This document shows positions 24,924-33,300 of a DNA stretch of 35,300 nt, one piece after another. The notes under the pieces were generated by a model, which had not been told where the DNA came from, searched no databases, and saw only the letters and a list, made by a program, of their open reading frames with translations. The position numbers and the translations under genes are program-made. Positions within the stretch are counted from its first letter, which is position 1. Each line of letters begins with the position of its first letter. This DNA is from Acidobacteriota bacterium (GTDB taxonomy: Bacteria > Acidobacteriota > Terriglobia > Terriglobales > Acidobacteriaceae), in the NCBI GenBank assembly GCA_003225175.1, contig QIBA01000068.1, forward strand, positions 1 through 35,300, written 5' to 3'.

Positions 24924-25021
24924 GCTATCGGCAGTCGGCTCTCGGCATTCGGTCAATCGACTCTCTTGCTGACTGCGAAGACTCCTACAGGCCGAAAGCC
25001 GACAGCCAGTGGCCGATAGCG
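24924..25021. repeat. Inverted arms built from TCGGC units
   Basis: The left arm (24924-24953) reads GGCTATCGGCAGTCGGCTCT then CGGCATTCGG, a run of 7-8-base units. The right arm (24991-25021), read on the minus strand, is GCTATCGGCCACTGGCTGTC then GGCTTTCGGCC. Both arms open with GCTATCGGC and then repeat the unit, with a few bases of insertion. They flank 37 bases. The element covers the gap between the DUF507 pair and the ferredoxin-like gene. Confidence 0.65.
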
Positions 25022-25026
25022 TCTTC

Positions 25027-25389
25027 TCAGGTTGCCCGATTCTTTTTGTGCTCGCAACTCGCCGTATTGATGCACTCGTCTTTCAACCGCAGCCGCTCGA
25101 CCGGCGCTCCACTCACGATGTGCGACTCGATGATCTCCGCCACATCTTCCGGCATCACGCGGCCATACCAGACCGCCTCTGGATACACGACCACATTCGG
25201 ACCATGCTCGCATTGATCAAGACATCCAGACTTGTTGGCCCGCACAGTCGCTTTCAGACCTCGCGCAGCTATAGCATCCTTAAATGCCTTGTGCAGCTCT
25301 GCATTGCCATTGGGATTGCAGCAGCCCCGCGGACTTCCGGGCTCCCGCTGATTCGTACATATAAAGATGTGGTGTTTAAATCCTGGCAT
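25027..25389 (-). CDS. Thioredoxin-fold [2Fe-2S] ferredoxin-like protein
   Basis: The 120-residue protein has the spacing of thioredoxin-like [2Fe-2S] ferredoxins: Cys11 in IFICTN, a Cys pair at 23-24 (SPRGCC), and GCLDQCEHGP with Cys56 and Cys60, followed by VVVYPE. Four of these cysteines should hold the cluster. The C-terminal tail adds two more cysteines. It would act as an electron carrier in the cytoplasm; its partner is unknown. ATG 25389 is chosen because the longer frame (25416) adds nine residues before the conserved start. It is divergent from the small acidic protein, with about 90 bases between them. Confidence 0.82.
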   Translation of the reverse strand: MPGFKHHIFICTNQREPGSPRGCCNPNGNAELHKAFKDAIAARGLKATVRANKSGCLDQCEHGPNVVVYPEAVWYGRVMPEDVAEIIESHIVSGAPVERLRLKDECINTASCEHKKNRAT

Positions 25390-25482
25390 CGTTAGCAGGC
25401 TAGCAGAAGTGGGCATCGTTCAAGATTTGGTGTATTGTCGAATTTCTGCTGCAGGCCGAGAACCGCCTCCGGCAGCTCGCAA

Positions 25483-25938
25483 ATGCGCAGCGACGACCTA
25501 CATCACATCAAGGACGACATGACCGCCTTCATCGAAGGACACGGCATGCGCCGCTTTCCCGGCTACGTCGGCGATGAGATGCCCAGCGTGCTCTGGAAAG
25601 ACAGCGGTAACCCCGAAGCATGGAAGGATTTCGTCGAGCTCGCGAAAGCCTCAGGCGCTCCGTTTCTCACTATGGAAGACTTTGTCCTCACCAAACAGGA
25701 TCTCGACTTCGTCATCGATCGCCTGAAGGATGAGGTCTACAGCGACGATCTGGACGACGCTCGCTGGCTCCGCACCTATATCGGCAAGACCGGATTCCTC
25801 CAGCTAGGATTCGCCCACCAGGGCACGCTCTTTCTCTACGAAGTCTCCACCGAATGGCACGAGCGCTACCAGCGCGTCCTCGAAACCGCCGAAGCCATCG
25901 GCGGCCTGCTCATCGAGGATGATGACGACGACGAGTAG
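25483..25938 (+). CDS. Small acidic protein of unknown function
   Basis: The 151-residue product (from ATG 25483) is acidic and ends in EDDDDDE. Visible segments are MTAFIEGHGMRRFPGYVGDE, VLWKDSGNPEAWKDFVELAK, FLTMEDFVLTKQDLDFVIDR and GFLQLGFAHQGTLFLYEVS. I do not recognise a named family. There is no membrane segment or signal peptide, so it should be cytoplasmic. The start is uncertain: ATG 25519 has a better ribosome site (AAGGA, four bases ahead), and a TTG at 25435 is also in frame. The divergent neighbour is a ferredoxin-like gene, but no functional link is visible. Confidence 0.7.
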   Translation: MRSDDLHHIKDDMTAFIEGHGMRRFPGYVGDEMPSVLWKDSGNPEAWKDFVELAKASGAPFLTMEDFVLTKQDLDFVIDRLKDEVYSDDLDDARWLRTYIGKTGFLQLGFAHQGTLFLYEVSTEWHERYQRVLETAEAIGGLLIEDDDDDE

Positions 25939-25978
25939 CCAGACACTCCGACCCAGCACCCCAACAAAAGCTCCGATC

Positions 25979-26147
25979 TTCAAATTCACTGCTTTTTCGC
26001 TGTTACGCTCCGGAACAGTGAATTAACAGCGAATTTATCAGCGAATTTATCAGTGAATTTTCGCGCCCGGCTCACACCCGCATAAACACTGGAGGAAACG
26101 CAATCGCGACGCAATTAACAGTGAATAACAGCGAATTTACAGGGAAT
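25979..26147. repeat. AACAGCGAATTT-type minisatellite with inverted copies
   Basis: Direct 11-12-base units stand head to tail at 26014-26060 (AACAGTGAATT, AACAGCGAATTT, ATCAGCGAATTT, ATCAGTGAATTT), and a second group lies at 26117-26147. Inverted units occur at 25979-26004 (AAATTCACTG, TTTTCGCTGTT). The consensus is A(A/T)CAG(C/T)GAATTT. It starts about 40 bases after the stop of the acidic-protein gene. Confidence 0.8.
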
Positions 26148-26336
26148 GCCGCAGGACGAGAATTTTCGGGCTCGCTTTCGACGTGAACCAAATTGGCAGC
26201 GCTATTCATTCTGGGAGAGCCCTATCCAAGCCACTTTTCATCGCGCATGCCAAATCCGTGAATAGACCTGCGCACGACAAGGGCCGGCTGCAAGAAGAAC
26301 TCAGACTGTCGAGATGAGTCTTCGCATTTTTTGGTC

Positions 26337-26477
26337 GATCCCATCATCTAAAGGACTTACGCGACGAGATCCCATGAGATCGCATCGTGAATCCCAAGTG
26401 TCCAATGGGATCCGATGGGATCATCCCATGGTGGTGAAGGATCGAGATGGGATTATCCCCTTCCGCACGATGGGATC
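26337..26477. repeat. Cluster of ATGGGATC / GATCCCAT octamers
   Basis: Exact or one-base-short copies of ATGGGATC or its complement stand at 26337-26344, 26368-26375, 26405-26412, 26415-26422, 26423-26429, 26447-26453 and 26470-26477, with a looser GAGGGATC after that. Seven copies in 141 bases, in both orientations and at irregular spacing, is far beyond chance for an 8-mer. Confidence 0.75.
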
Positions 26478-26887
26478 TCGGAGGGATCGAGTTCCAGCCT
26501 GCCGAGGGAGGCATCTCGCGTTCGCCAATTTGGGCACAGCCACAGTCGAGGGCGGCTAGTCCACAAGCTCCTCCCTTGAGGTCTTCAGCTGCGCCACAAT
26601 TTCCCAAATGGAAACTTCGTGCAACATCACTCTTCGCATGATGGCACGCGCCGCGCGCCCCAGACAAGCTTCGTCCGTTGCTCGCCAAATTTATTCCCCC
26701 AAGCGCACCAACAACTTGCAAGCCAGGGGAGAAATATTTGAGCAATCCGTTGCTCTACCAAGGCTTCACACACAGAGACTCGGGAACCGCGTTCAGAAAT
26801 CCCGCATCTGGGTCGTGCTCGCCGAGGTAGCAATCGGGATCTCCGGTTCACTAGCCGGGACTGAGCCAGGTCAGGTATCATCGGCGC

Positions 26888-27244
26888 ATGGGTGAGAGGC
26901 GCTACGCCCTCGTTGTCGCGCTGCTGTTGTTTTGGACGGCTGCGCCTGCCTTGCGCTGTGTGCTCCCTGGAGAATCTCTCACACCTGAAGAGCAAGCCTG
27001 CTGCAAAACAATGGGCGGCGATTGTGGCGATATGGGCAATCACTCCTGCTGCAAGAAGATTAAGGCTGATACGCAACCTGCTGTCGTTACTTCACAGGCT
27101 AATGCGCCTCACTTTGTGACTCTTGCAACGCCAGCCACATCCAGCGCCGGTGTTGCTATGCCGGCATTGCAGCTCGCGGATGTAGCCGCCGTTGCGCCCT
27201 CGCCACCGCTCCCGACTGTTTCGGCCGCCGTCCTAAGAATCTGA
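26888..27244 (+). CDS. Small secreted Cys-rich protein, first gene of the metal-efflux operon
   Basis: The 118-residue protein has a hydrophobic N-terminus (RYALVVALLLFWTAAPA) that looks like a signal peptide. A short cluster of metal-ligand residues follows: EQACCKTMGGDCGDMGNHSC with one more Cys just after, giving two CC pairs, a lone Cys, two Met, one His and Asp residues. The rest is Ala/Pro/Ser/Thr-rich and probably unstructured. I do not know a named family, though similar small CC-rich proteins seem common before acidobacterial efflux operons. It starts 426 bases upstream of the TolC-like gene and probably leads the operon. Periplasmic capture of copper, silver or a similar metal is a reasonable inference. 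Confidence 0.65.
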   Translation: MGERRYALVVALLLFWTAAPALRCVLPGESLTPEEQACCKTMGGDCGDMGNHSCCKKIKADTQPAVVTSQANAPHFVTLATPATSSAGVAMPALQLADVAAVAPSPPLPTVSAAVLRI

Positions 27245-27313
27245 TTCTGTCCGTCTTATCGTGCCCTGCAAAAGGGTGTGTGCAGTTGTGTCTTCAACGA
27301 AGGACGGAATTAA

Positions 27314-28699
27314 ATGCAAGATCTTTCTTCTTTTTGTCGGTGGATGGCCTCCGCCGTGTTGTTCTGTGCTCCACCAGCCATAGCGCAGGGAGCTGCTCCC
27401 GAAACGGCTCCGCCACTTTTTCCCGGCGGCGCACTCATCTCTCACAACTCGGTGTTTACGACGCGCGGCCCTGCGCTCGATGCGGCTAAACAGCAGACTT
27501 CAGGCATGCCTCCGACTGGGCCCGCAGTCAGCCTCGCGGAACTCGTCCGAGAAGCCGAGCAGAACAATCCTGAAATCGCGGCGGCACAGCGCGGTTATCA
27601 AGCGGCGGCTCATGTTGCTGGTCAGGTCTCTGCACTGCCTGATACTCAAGTCAGCGTTCAGCAGTTTGCTGTAGGAAGTCCGCGGCCATTCGCCGGTTAC
27701 ACGAACACTGATTTTGCCTATATAGGTTTTGGTGCGTCGCAGGAAATTCCGTTTCCCGGAAAGCGCAGTCTTCGCGGACAGGTTGCGGGCCACGAAGCGG
27801 ATGCGCTCCAAATTCAAATTGAATCGGTACGTCGAACAATCATTGCAAAGTTAAAGGCAACCTACTTTAGGCTTTCATATCTCCAGCAGACACTTTCCAT
27901 TCTCGAAAGGAACGACAAACTACTGCAGGACGTGCAGCAGATCGTTGAATCCCGCTATCGCGTCGGACAAGGCAATCAGCAGGAGGTCCTTAAAGCCCAG
28001 CTTCAGCGCACGAAAATCCTTCAGGAAATCACGATGCACCACCGCGAGGTAGGGCAGCTTCAAGCGCTGCTGAAGCAGCTCCTAAATCGATCGCAAGAAA
28101 CACTCGACATTCAGACAGAGGCTCTGGCTCTTCGCAATATGGCTTACAGCGCTTCGGACTTACTGAGTGCTGCACGACAGCAGAATCCCGACATTCGGTC
28201 GCAGCAGCAAGTGGTTAGAAGAGCGGAATCGCAAGTCGATCTCGCACGCAAGGAGTTTCGGCCAGACTTCAACGTTCAATACATGTATGAGAACACCGAC
28301 AGGAAGTTCCGCGATTATTACCTGGCGACCTTCGGAATTAATCTGCCGAACCGCGGGCGGCGCAGGGCTGAGTTGGCGGAGGCCGAAGCCGGCCGAGAGC
28401 AGGCGAGCAAGCACTTGGAAGCCGAGCTGCAGAAGCGATTAGCCGAAGTACAAAACCAATACGTTTTCGCACAAACCTCTGCCGAACAACTGAGGCTTTA
28501 CAAGGAAGGACTCCTTCCGCAGTCTGAGGGTGCCTTCCGCTCGGCACTAGCGGCCTACCAAGCCAACCGTCAAGATTTTGAAACGCTGCTTTCTTCGTTT
28601 CTCGATGTACTCAATTTTCAACAGGAATACCAGCGCGAGCTGGCGGATCACGAATCTTCTCTGGCGCAGTTGGAAGCTTTGACGGGGGTGACCTTCTGA
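27314..28699 (+). CDS. Outer-membrane efflux channel, TolC/CusC family
   Basis: The 461-residue protein has an N-terminal signal (FCRWMASAVLFCAPPAIAQG) and two TolC-type repeats rich in long helices. The first includes VSLAELVREAEQNNPEIAAA; the second includes YSASDLLSAARQQNPDIRSQ. Later helices fit the tunnel (YRVGQGNQQEVLKAQLQRTK, AYQANRQDFETLLSSFLDVL). It should form the outer-membrane exit duct for the CusB-like and CusA-like proteins encoded next. The upstream AAGGACGGAA can serve as ribosome site. Its TGA stop shares a base with the next gene's ATG, so translation is coupled. Confidence 0.93.
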   Translation: MQDLSSFCRWMASAVLFCAPPAIAQGAAPETAPPLFPGGALISHNSVFTTRGPALDAAKQQTSGMPPTGPAVSLAELVREAEQNNPEIAAAQRGYQAAAHVAGQVSALPDTQVSVQQFAVGSPRPFAGYTNTDFAYIGFGASQEIPFPGKRSLRGQVAGHEADALQIQIESVRRTIIAKLKATYFRLSYLQQTLSILERNDKLLQDVQQIVESRYRVGQGNQQEVLKAQLQRTKILQEITMHHREVGQLQALLKQLLNRSQETLDIQTEALALRNMAYSASDLLSAARQQNPDIRSQQQVVRRAESQVDLARKEFRPDFNVQYMYENTDRKFRDYYLATFGINLPNRGRRRAELAEAEAGREQASKHLEAELQKRLAEVQNQYVFAQTSAEQLRLYKEGLLPQSEGAFRSALAAYQANRQDFETLLSSFLDVLNFQQEYQRELADHESSLAQLEALTGVTF

Positions 28700-30309
28700 T
28701 GAGCGGACATCAAGAGAGGACGAGCTACCGCCGCGGCATGATTTTCGCGATCTGTGTGAACGTACTTTTGATACTCGTTCTATTCGGCTTCTGGTGGCAT
28801 TCACGGCAGGGAAGGACTAGCAAGGCTGGGCCCGGCTCATTTACGCAAATGGGGAAAGGCAACCAGACGATGGGTTCGCCATCGGGGAGTGGAACGCAAG
28901 TCGCGCCCACTCGCGACAGTAATGAAGAACCCGTGGCTCCGGTTCAACTCACACCTCAGCGAATGCAAAGCATCGGGGTGAAGCTTGGCACGGTTGAAAT
29001 GAAGAAGATCAGCGACGAGATCCGGGTTACGGGAAACGTTGAGGTGGACGAACGGAGGCTGGCGACGGTTCAGCTTCGCTTCCCCGGATGGATTCATAAA
29101 GTCTTTGTGGATGCTACCTATGACTACGTTCGCAAGGGGCAGCCGCTATTCACGATTTACAGTCCAGACCTTGTCACCACCGAACAGGAATATCTTCTGG
29201 CGCGCAAGAATCAGCAGCAACTCGGGCAAAGCTCGATTCAAAGTGTCGCGGACGGAGCCAACACACTCGTATCCGCTGCCAAACAGCGTCTTCAGCAATG
29301 GGAGGTACCGCAAAGCGAAATCGAAAAACTGGACTCCTCCGGAAAGGTGATCACCGACCTCACGATCAACTCTCCGGCTTCCGGCTACGTCACAGAACGC
29401 AATGCTCTGCCTAACGCCTATGTCCAGCCGGAAACGAAGCTGTACACGGTTGCCGATCTTTCCACCGTCTGGATCTATGCCCAGGTTTTTCAGACCGATC
29501 TGGGACATATTAAACCGGGAAACCCAGCCGAAGTAACGGTAGACGCTTATCCCGGAAAGACATTTAAGGGTCGCGTGGATTTCATTCTGCCGCAGGTGGA
29601 CCTGAACACGCGTACAGTACGCGTTCGATTGATATTCCCCAATCCCAATTTAGCTCTAAAGCCCGGCATGTACGTAAACATCTCGCTCAAGAGTCCAATG
29701 GGCAGAGCTTTGACCGTACCAGCATCTGCAGTATTCCATTCCGGAAGCCGGAACCTTGTTTTCATCAATAAAGGAGAAGGCACTCTTGAACCGCACGAAG
29801 TCGAGCTAGGATCGCGCGCCGGCGACGATTATGTCGTTCTCAAGGGGGTAAAGAAGGGCGACTCGATTGTTACTTCCGCAAATTTCCTGATCGACTCCGA
29901 AGCTCAACTGCAGGCTGCAGCCGGGGCATTCGTTCCACCGCCTCCAGGTGCGGGAGCAGCCGCAAACAATGCCCCGTCGGTCGCTCCACAAGCAAATGTC
30001 GAATTTACCAGCGATCCATCTCCGCCTGCGAAGGGCGGTAACACCTTCCGCGTCAAGCTCACAGGCGCCAACGGATCACCTATCAGCGGCGCGCAAGTGA
30101 ACATCACGTTCTACATGGCTGCCATGCCCGCAATGGGAATGGCTGCAATGAAAACGGCCGCTAACCTGTCTGACAAAGGCAATGGTCTTTATGAAGGCAA
30201 GGCAGAGCTGCAGTCCGGCGGCACCTGGCAGGTGAGCGTTATGGCTCTGCAGAACGGGGCTGTCGTCGCGAGCAAGCACCTGAGTGTGGATGCAACGGGA
30301 GGAATGTAA
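28699..30309 (+). CDS. Heavy-metal RND efflux adaptor (CusB/CzcB-like) with a Met-rich C-terminal domain
   Basis: The 536-residue protein has one N-terminal membrane helix (GMIFAICVNVLLILVLFGFW) and a Ser/Gly/Pro linker. The fusion-protein body includes VTGNVEVDERRLATVQLRFP, the lipoyl halves and helical hairpin around YDYVRKGQPLFTIYSPDLVT and INSPASGYVTERNALPNAYV, and a beta-barrel with LSTVWIYAQVFQTDLGHIKP. After about residue 425 there is an extra domain of roughly 105 residues, with NTFRVKLTGANGSPISGAQV and a Met-rich strand YMAAMPAMGMAAMK. This looks like a YtkA/FixH-like beta-sandwich, often fused to such adaptors. Met clusters bind Cu(I) or Ag(I), so copper or silver export is likely. 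It lies between the channel and pump genes. Confidence 0.9.
   Translation: MSGHQERTSYRRGMIFAICVNVLLILVLFGFWWHSRQGRTSKAGPGSFTQMGKGNQTMGSPSGSGTQVAPTRDSNEEPVAPVQLTPQRMQSIGVKLGTVEMKKISDEIRVTGNVEVDERRLATVQLRFPGWIHKVFVDATYDYVRKGQPLFTIYSPDLVTTEQEYLLARKNQQQLGQSSIQSVADGANTLVSAAKQRLQQWEVPQSEIEKLDSSGKVITDLTINSPASGYVTERNALPNAYVQPETKLYTVADLSTVWIYAQVFQTDLGHIKPGNPAEVTVDAYPGKTFKGRVDFILPQVDLNTRTVRVRLIFPNPNLALKPGMYVNISLKSPMGRALTVPASAVFHSGSRNLVFINKGEGTLEPHEVELGSRAGDDYVVLKGVKKGDSIVTSANFLIDSEAQLQAAAGAFVPPPPGAGAAANNAPSVAPQANVEFTSDPSPPAKGGNTFRVKLTGANGSPISGAQVNITFYMAAMPAMGMAAMKTAANLSDKGNGLYEGKAELQSGGTWQVSVMALQNGAVVASKHLSVDATGGM
30297..30304 (+). promoter_or_regulatory. Ribosome binding site deciding the GTG start of the CusA-like gene
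   Basis: GGGAGGAA (30297-30304) lies inside the last codons of the adaptor gene, six bases before the GTG at 30311. Its position rules out the longer ATG frame from 30284 as the natural start. Confidence 0.75.
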
Positions 30310-30310
30310 C

Positions 30311-33300
30311 GTGATCGCCTGGGTTATTGAGTGGTGCGCACACAATCGCTTCCTGGTATTCACCGGAACATTTCTTCTGGTCATGGCTGGAATTTGGTCC
30401 ATGGGGCATATCCCTCTGGATGCTCTCCCTGATATTTCCGACGTTCAGGTCATCATTCACACAAACTGGGAGGGCGAACCACCAAACATCATCGAAGACC
30501 AGGTCAGCTATCCCATCGTCACTTCATTGTTGGCAGCGCCGCGAGTCAAAGCTATACGCGCGCAGACGATGTTCAACGATTCGTATGTCTATGTTGTCTT
30601 CGAAGACGGCACAGATATCTATTGGGCGCGTTCTCGAGTGCTTGAGTATTTGCAGCAGATCCAAGGCCGATTACCAGCCAACGTGAACCCGATGATTGGG
30701 CCAGATGCTACCGGAGCCGGCTGGGTATACGAGTACGCGCTCGTCGATCACTCACACAAGTACAGCCTTGCAGATCTGCGGAGCCTGCAAGATTGGCACC
30801 TGCGTTACGAGCTCGAAACCGTCCCAGGCGTAGCTGAAGTAGCAAGCATCGGCGGTTTTGTGCGCCAGTATCAGGTTCAGCTCGATCCCAACAAGCTGCT
30901 TGCTTATGGCATCCCGCTCTCAACCGTAATTGACCGTGTGAAGTCGAGCACAAATGAAGTGGGCGGTCGCGTGCTGGAGTTGAGTGGGACACGCTATTAC
31001 ATCCGTGGTCTTGGTTATCTGAAGTCCTTGGCTGATCTCGAAAATGTCCCGGTGAATGCCAGGAACGGAACGCCTGTATTAATCAAAGATCTCGGCACTG
31101 TTTCATTCGGCCCGGATATTCGAGAGGGTGTTGCCGAATGGCAGGGCCAGGGCGAAACTGTGGGCGGCATTGTTGTGATGCGTTATGGCCTGAATGCACT
31201 CAACGTCATCAATGGCGTGAAAAAGAAACTGGAGGAGATCAAGGGCTCTCTCCCGCCTGAAGTCGAGGTAGTCGCAGGCTATGACCGCGCGCCGTTGATT
31301 CAAGAATCGATTAAGACGCTGCAGCGCGACCTGATCGAAGAGGCGATCATCGTCAGTCTGGTGATTATCGTCTTCCTCTTCCACTTCCGTTCAGCGTTAA
31401 TTCCCATCATCACGCTACCTATCGCTGTCATCGCCTCTTTCATTCCGATGTATTACCTGCATGTCAGCTCGAACATCATGTCGTTGGGCGGATTGGCGTT
31501 GGCCATCGGTGTTCTTGTAGACGCCGCGATCGTAATGGTTGAGAACGGCTACCGTCACTTATCTGAGCAGCCGAATCAGCCGCCACCAACCAGCACAGTT
31601 GGAGCAGAGCACGTTATCTACGAAGAATCGGCTCAAATCAAGGAAAACGATGAACTCATCGAAAGACAACGCCGCCGCACTTTGATCGACGCAGCGAAGC
31701 AGGTTGGGCCAGCGCTGTTTTTCTCGCTGCTGATCATCGTCGTGTCGTTCATTCCTGTCTTTCTTCTGGAGGCACAGGAAGGGCGGATGTTCAAGCCCCT
31801 GGCCTGGACCAAGACCTTGGCAGTGGCGTTCTCATCACTACTGGCAATTACGCTCGTGCCGGTATTGATGGTCATTTTTATCAAAGGCAAACTCAGACCG
31901 GAATCGGGAAATCCGATTTCTCGCTTTACTCAGGCCTTGTACCTGCCGGTGTTGAGATTGTGCCTCAAGTATCGAAAAATGACCCTTCTGCTCAACTTGC
32001 TCTTCCTTGTTTTCACGTTTCCGCTGATGTTCAGGATGGGTAGCCAGTTCATGCCTCCGTTGTTTGAAGGCTCCTCTCTATACATGCCAACCTCGTTGCC
32101 GGGAATCTCGATCACGCAAGCGTCGCAGCTCCTGCAGGAACAGGATCGCGTACTCAGATCGTTTCCCGAAGTGGAAAGCGTCTTCGGGACGGTCGGTCGA
32201 TCGGACAGCGCCACCGACAACGCACCACTCGACATGTATGACACCACGGTGATGCTGAAACCGCGTGAGCAGTGGCGGCCTGGCATGACCTACGAAAACC
32301 TCATTCAGGAGATGGACGAGAAGCTGCAGTTTCCCGGTCTGACGAATACCTGGACTATGCCCGTCGAGAATCGCCTGGATATGGCTTTGACTGGGATCAA
32401 GACCCCGCTGGGCATGAAAATCCAAGGTCCGTCTTTAGATGAAATTCAGCAACTCGGTTCGCAGATACAACAGGTTCTTTCAGGAAATTCGCAAGTCCGG
32501 TCTGTGTTCGCTGAGCGTGTTGCACAAGGCTTTTACTTAAACCTGGAGGTGAATCGGTCCGAAGCCGCGAAGTATGGGTTGACGATTGCCGACGTCCAGC
32601 AGGCCATCTCGTCTGGAATCGGCGGCATGAATGTAGCTGAAAATGTAGAAGGCCGCGAGCGCTATCCGATCAATGTTCGCTACATGCGTGATTTCCGCGA
32701 CAATGTCGATGAGCTGCGCCGCGTCCTCATCGCTACTCCATCCGGCGCTCAGATCCCGCTTGAGCAGATAGCAAAACTTTCTTTTTCTCATGGGCCAGCC
32801 ATGATTCGCGATGAGGATGGAAAGTTAACCGGATACATCTATATCGATTTGAACACCAAAGACTACGGAGGATTTGTAGAGCAGGCCTCAAACAAGTTGG
32901 CTCAGCAACTGAAACTGCCAGCTGGCTATACCTATCAGTGGTCAGGCGAATACGAGTTTGAGCTTCGAGCGAAAGAGCGTCTGAAAATCATCTTACCGGT
33001 CGTGTTCTTCATCATCTTCCTGTTGCTCTATATGGTTTTTCATTCGGTCGTGGAGGCTTTCGTTCTGATCCTTCCCACGTTTTATGCCATGACCGGAGGA
33101 CTAATTCTGCAGTGGCTGCTCGGCTACAACTTCAGCGTGGCGGTCTGGGTTGGCTACATAGCGCTGTTCGGCATTGCCGTCGAAACCGGTGTGGTGATGG
33201 TGGTGTATCTGCACGCCGCGCTGGATCATCGCCTCGCCTTCAAAACGCAAATTTCAAATAAGGAAATCGAAGAGGCAGCCATCGAAGGAGCAGTACAAAG

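Larger units (their letters stand above)
25939..26887. other. Repeat-rich gene-free region upstream of the metal-efflux operon
   Basis: The 949 bases hold no convincing gene; the longest open frames (26344-26745 minus, 26627-27076 minus) show no protein features. The left third has 12-base AACAGCGAATTT-type units in both orientations, and the middle has a cluster of ATGGGATC octamers. The right third should contain the promoter of the efflux operon, which I could not place. Base composition is more AT-rich at the left end than in the flanking genes. Confidence 0.65.

Noticed and set aside
26014-26147. CRISPR array
   Set aside because: The repeated units are 11-12 bases and directly adjacent with no spacers of constant length; no cas gene is present.
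26097-26147. Mobile-element end with target duplication
   Set aside because: No transposase gene and no flanking direct duplication could be found; the repeated units alone do not define an insertion sequence.
26344-26745. 133-codon minus-strand frame in the repeat region
   Set aside because: It runs through the ATGGGATC cluster and has no protein-like segments.
26740-26765. tRNA-like sequence on the minus strand (GGTAGAGCAACGGATT type)
   Set aside because: No acceptor stem, anticodon stem or T-arm could be built around it; a chance match to the D-arm.
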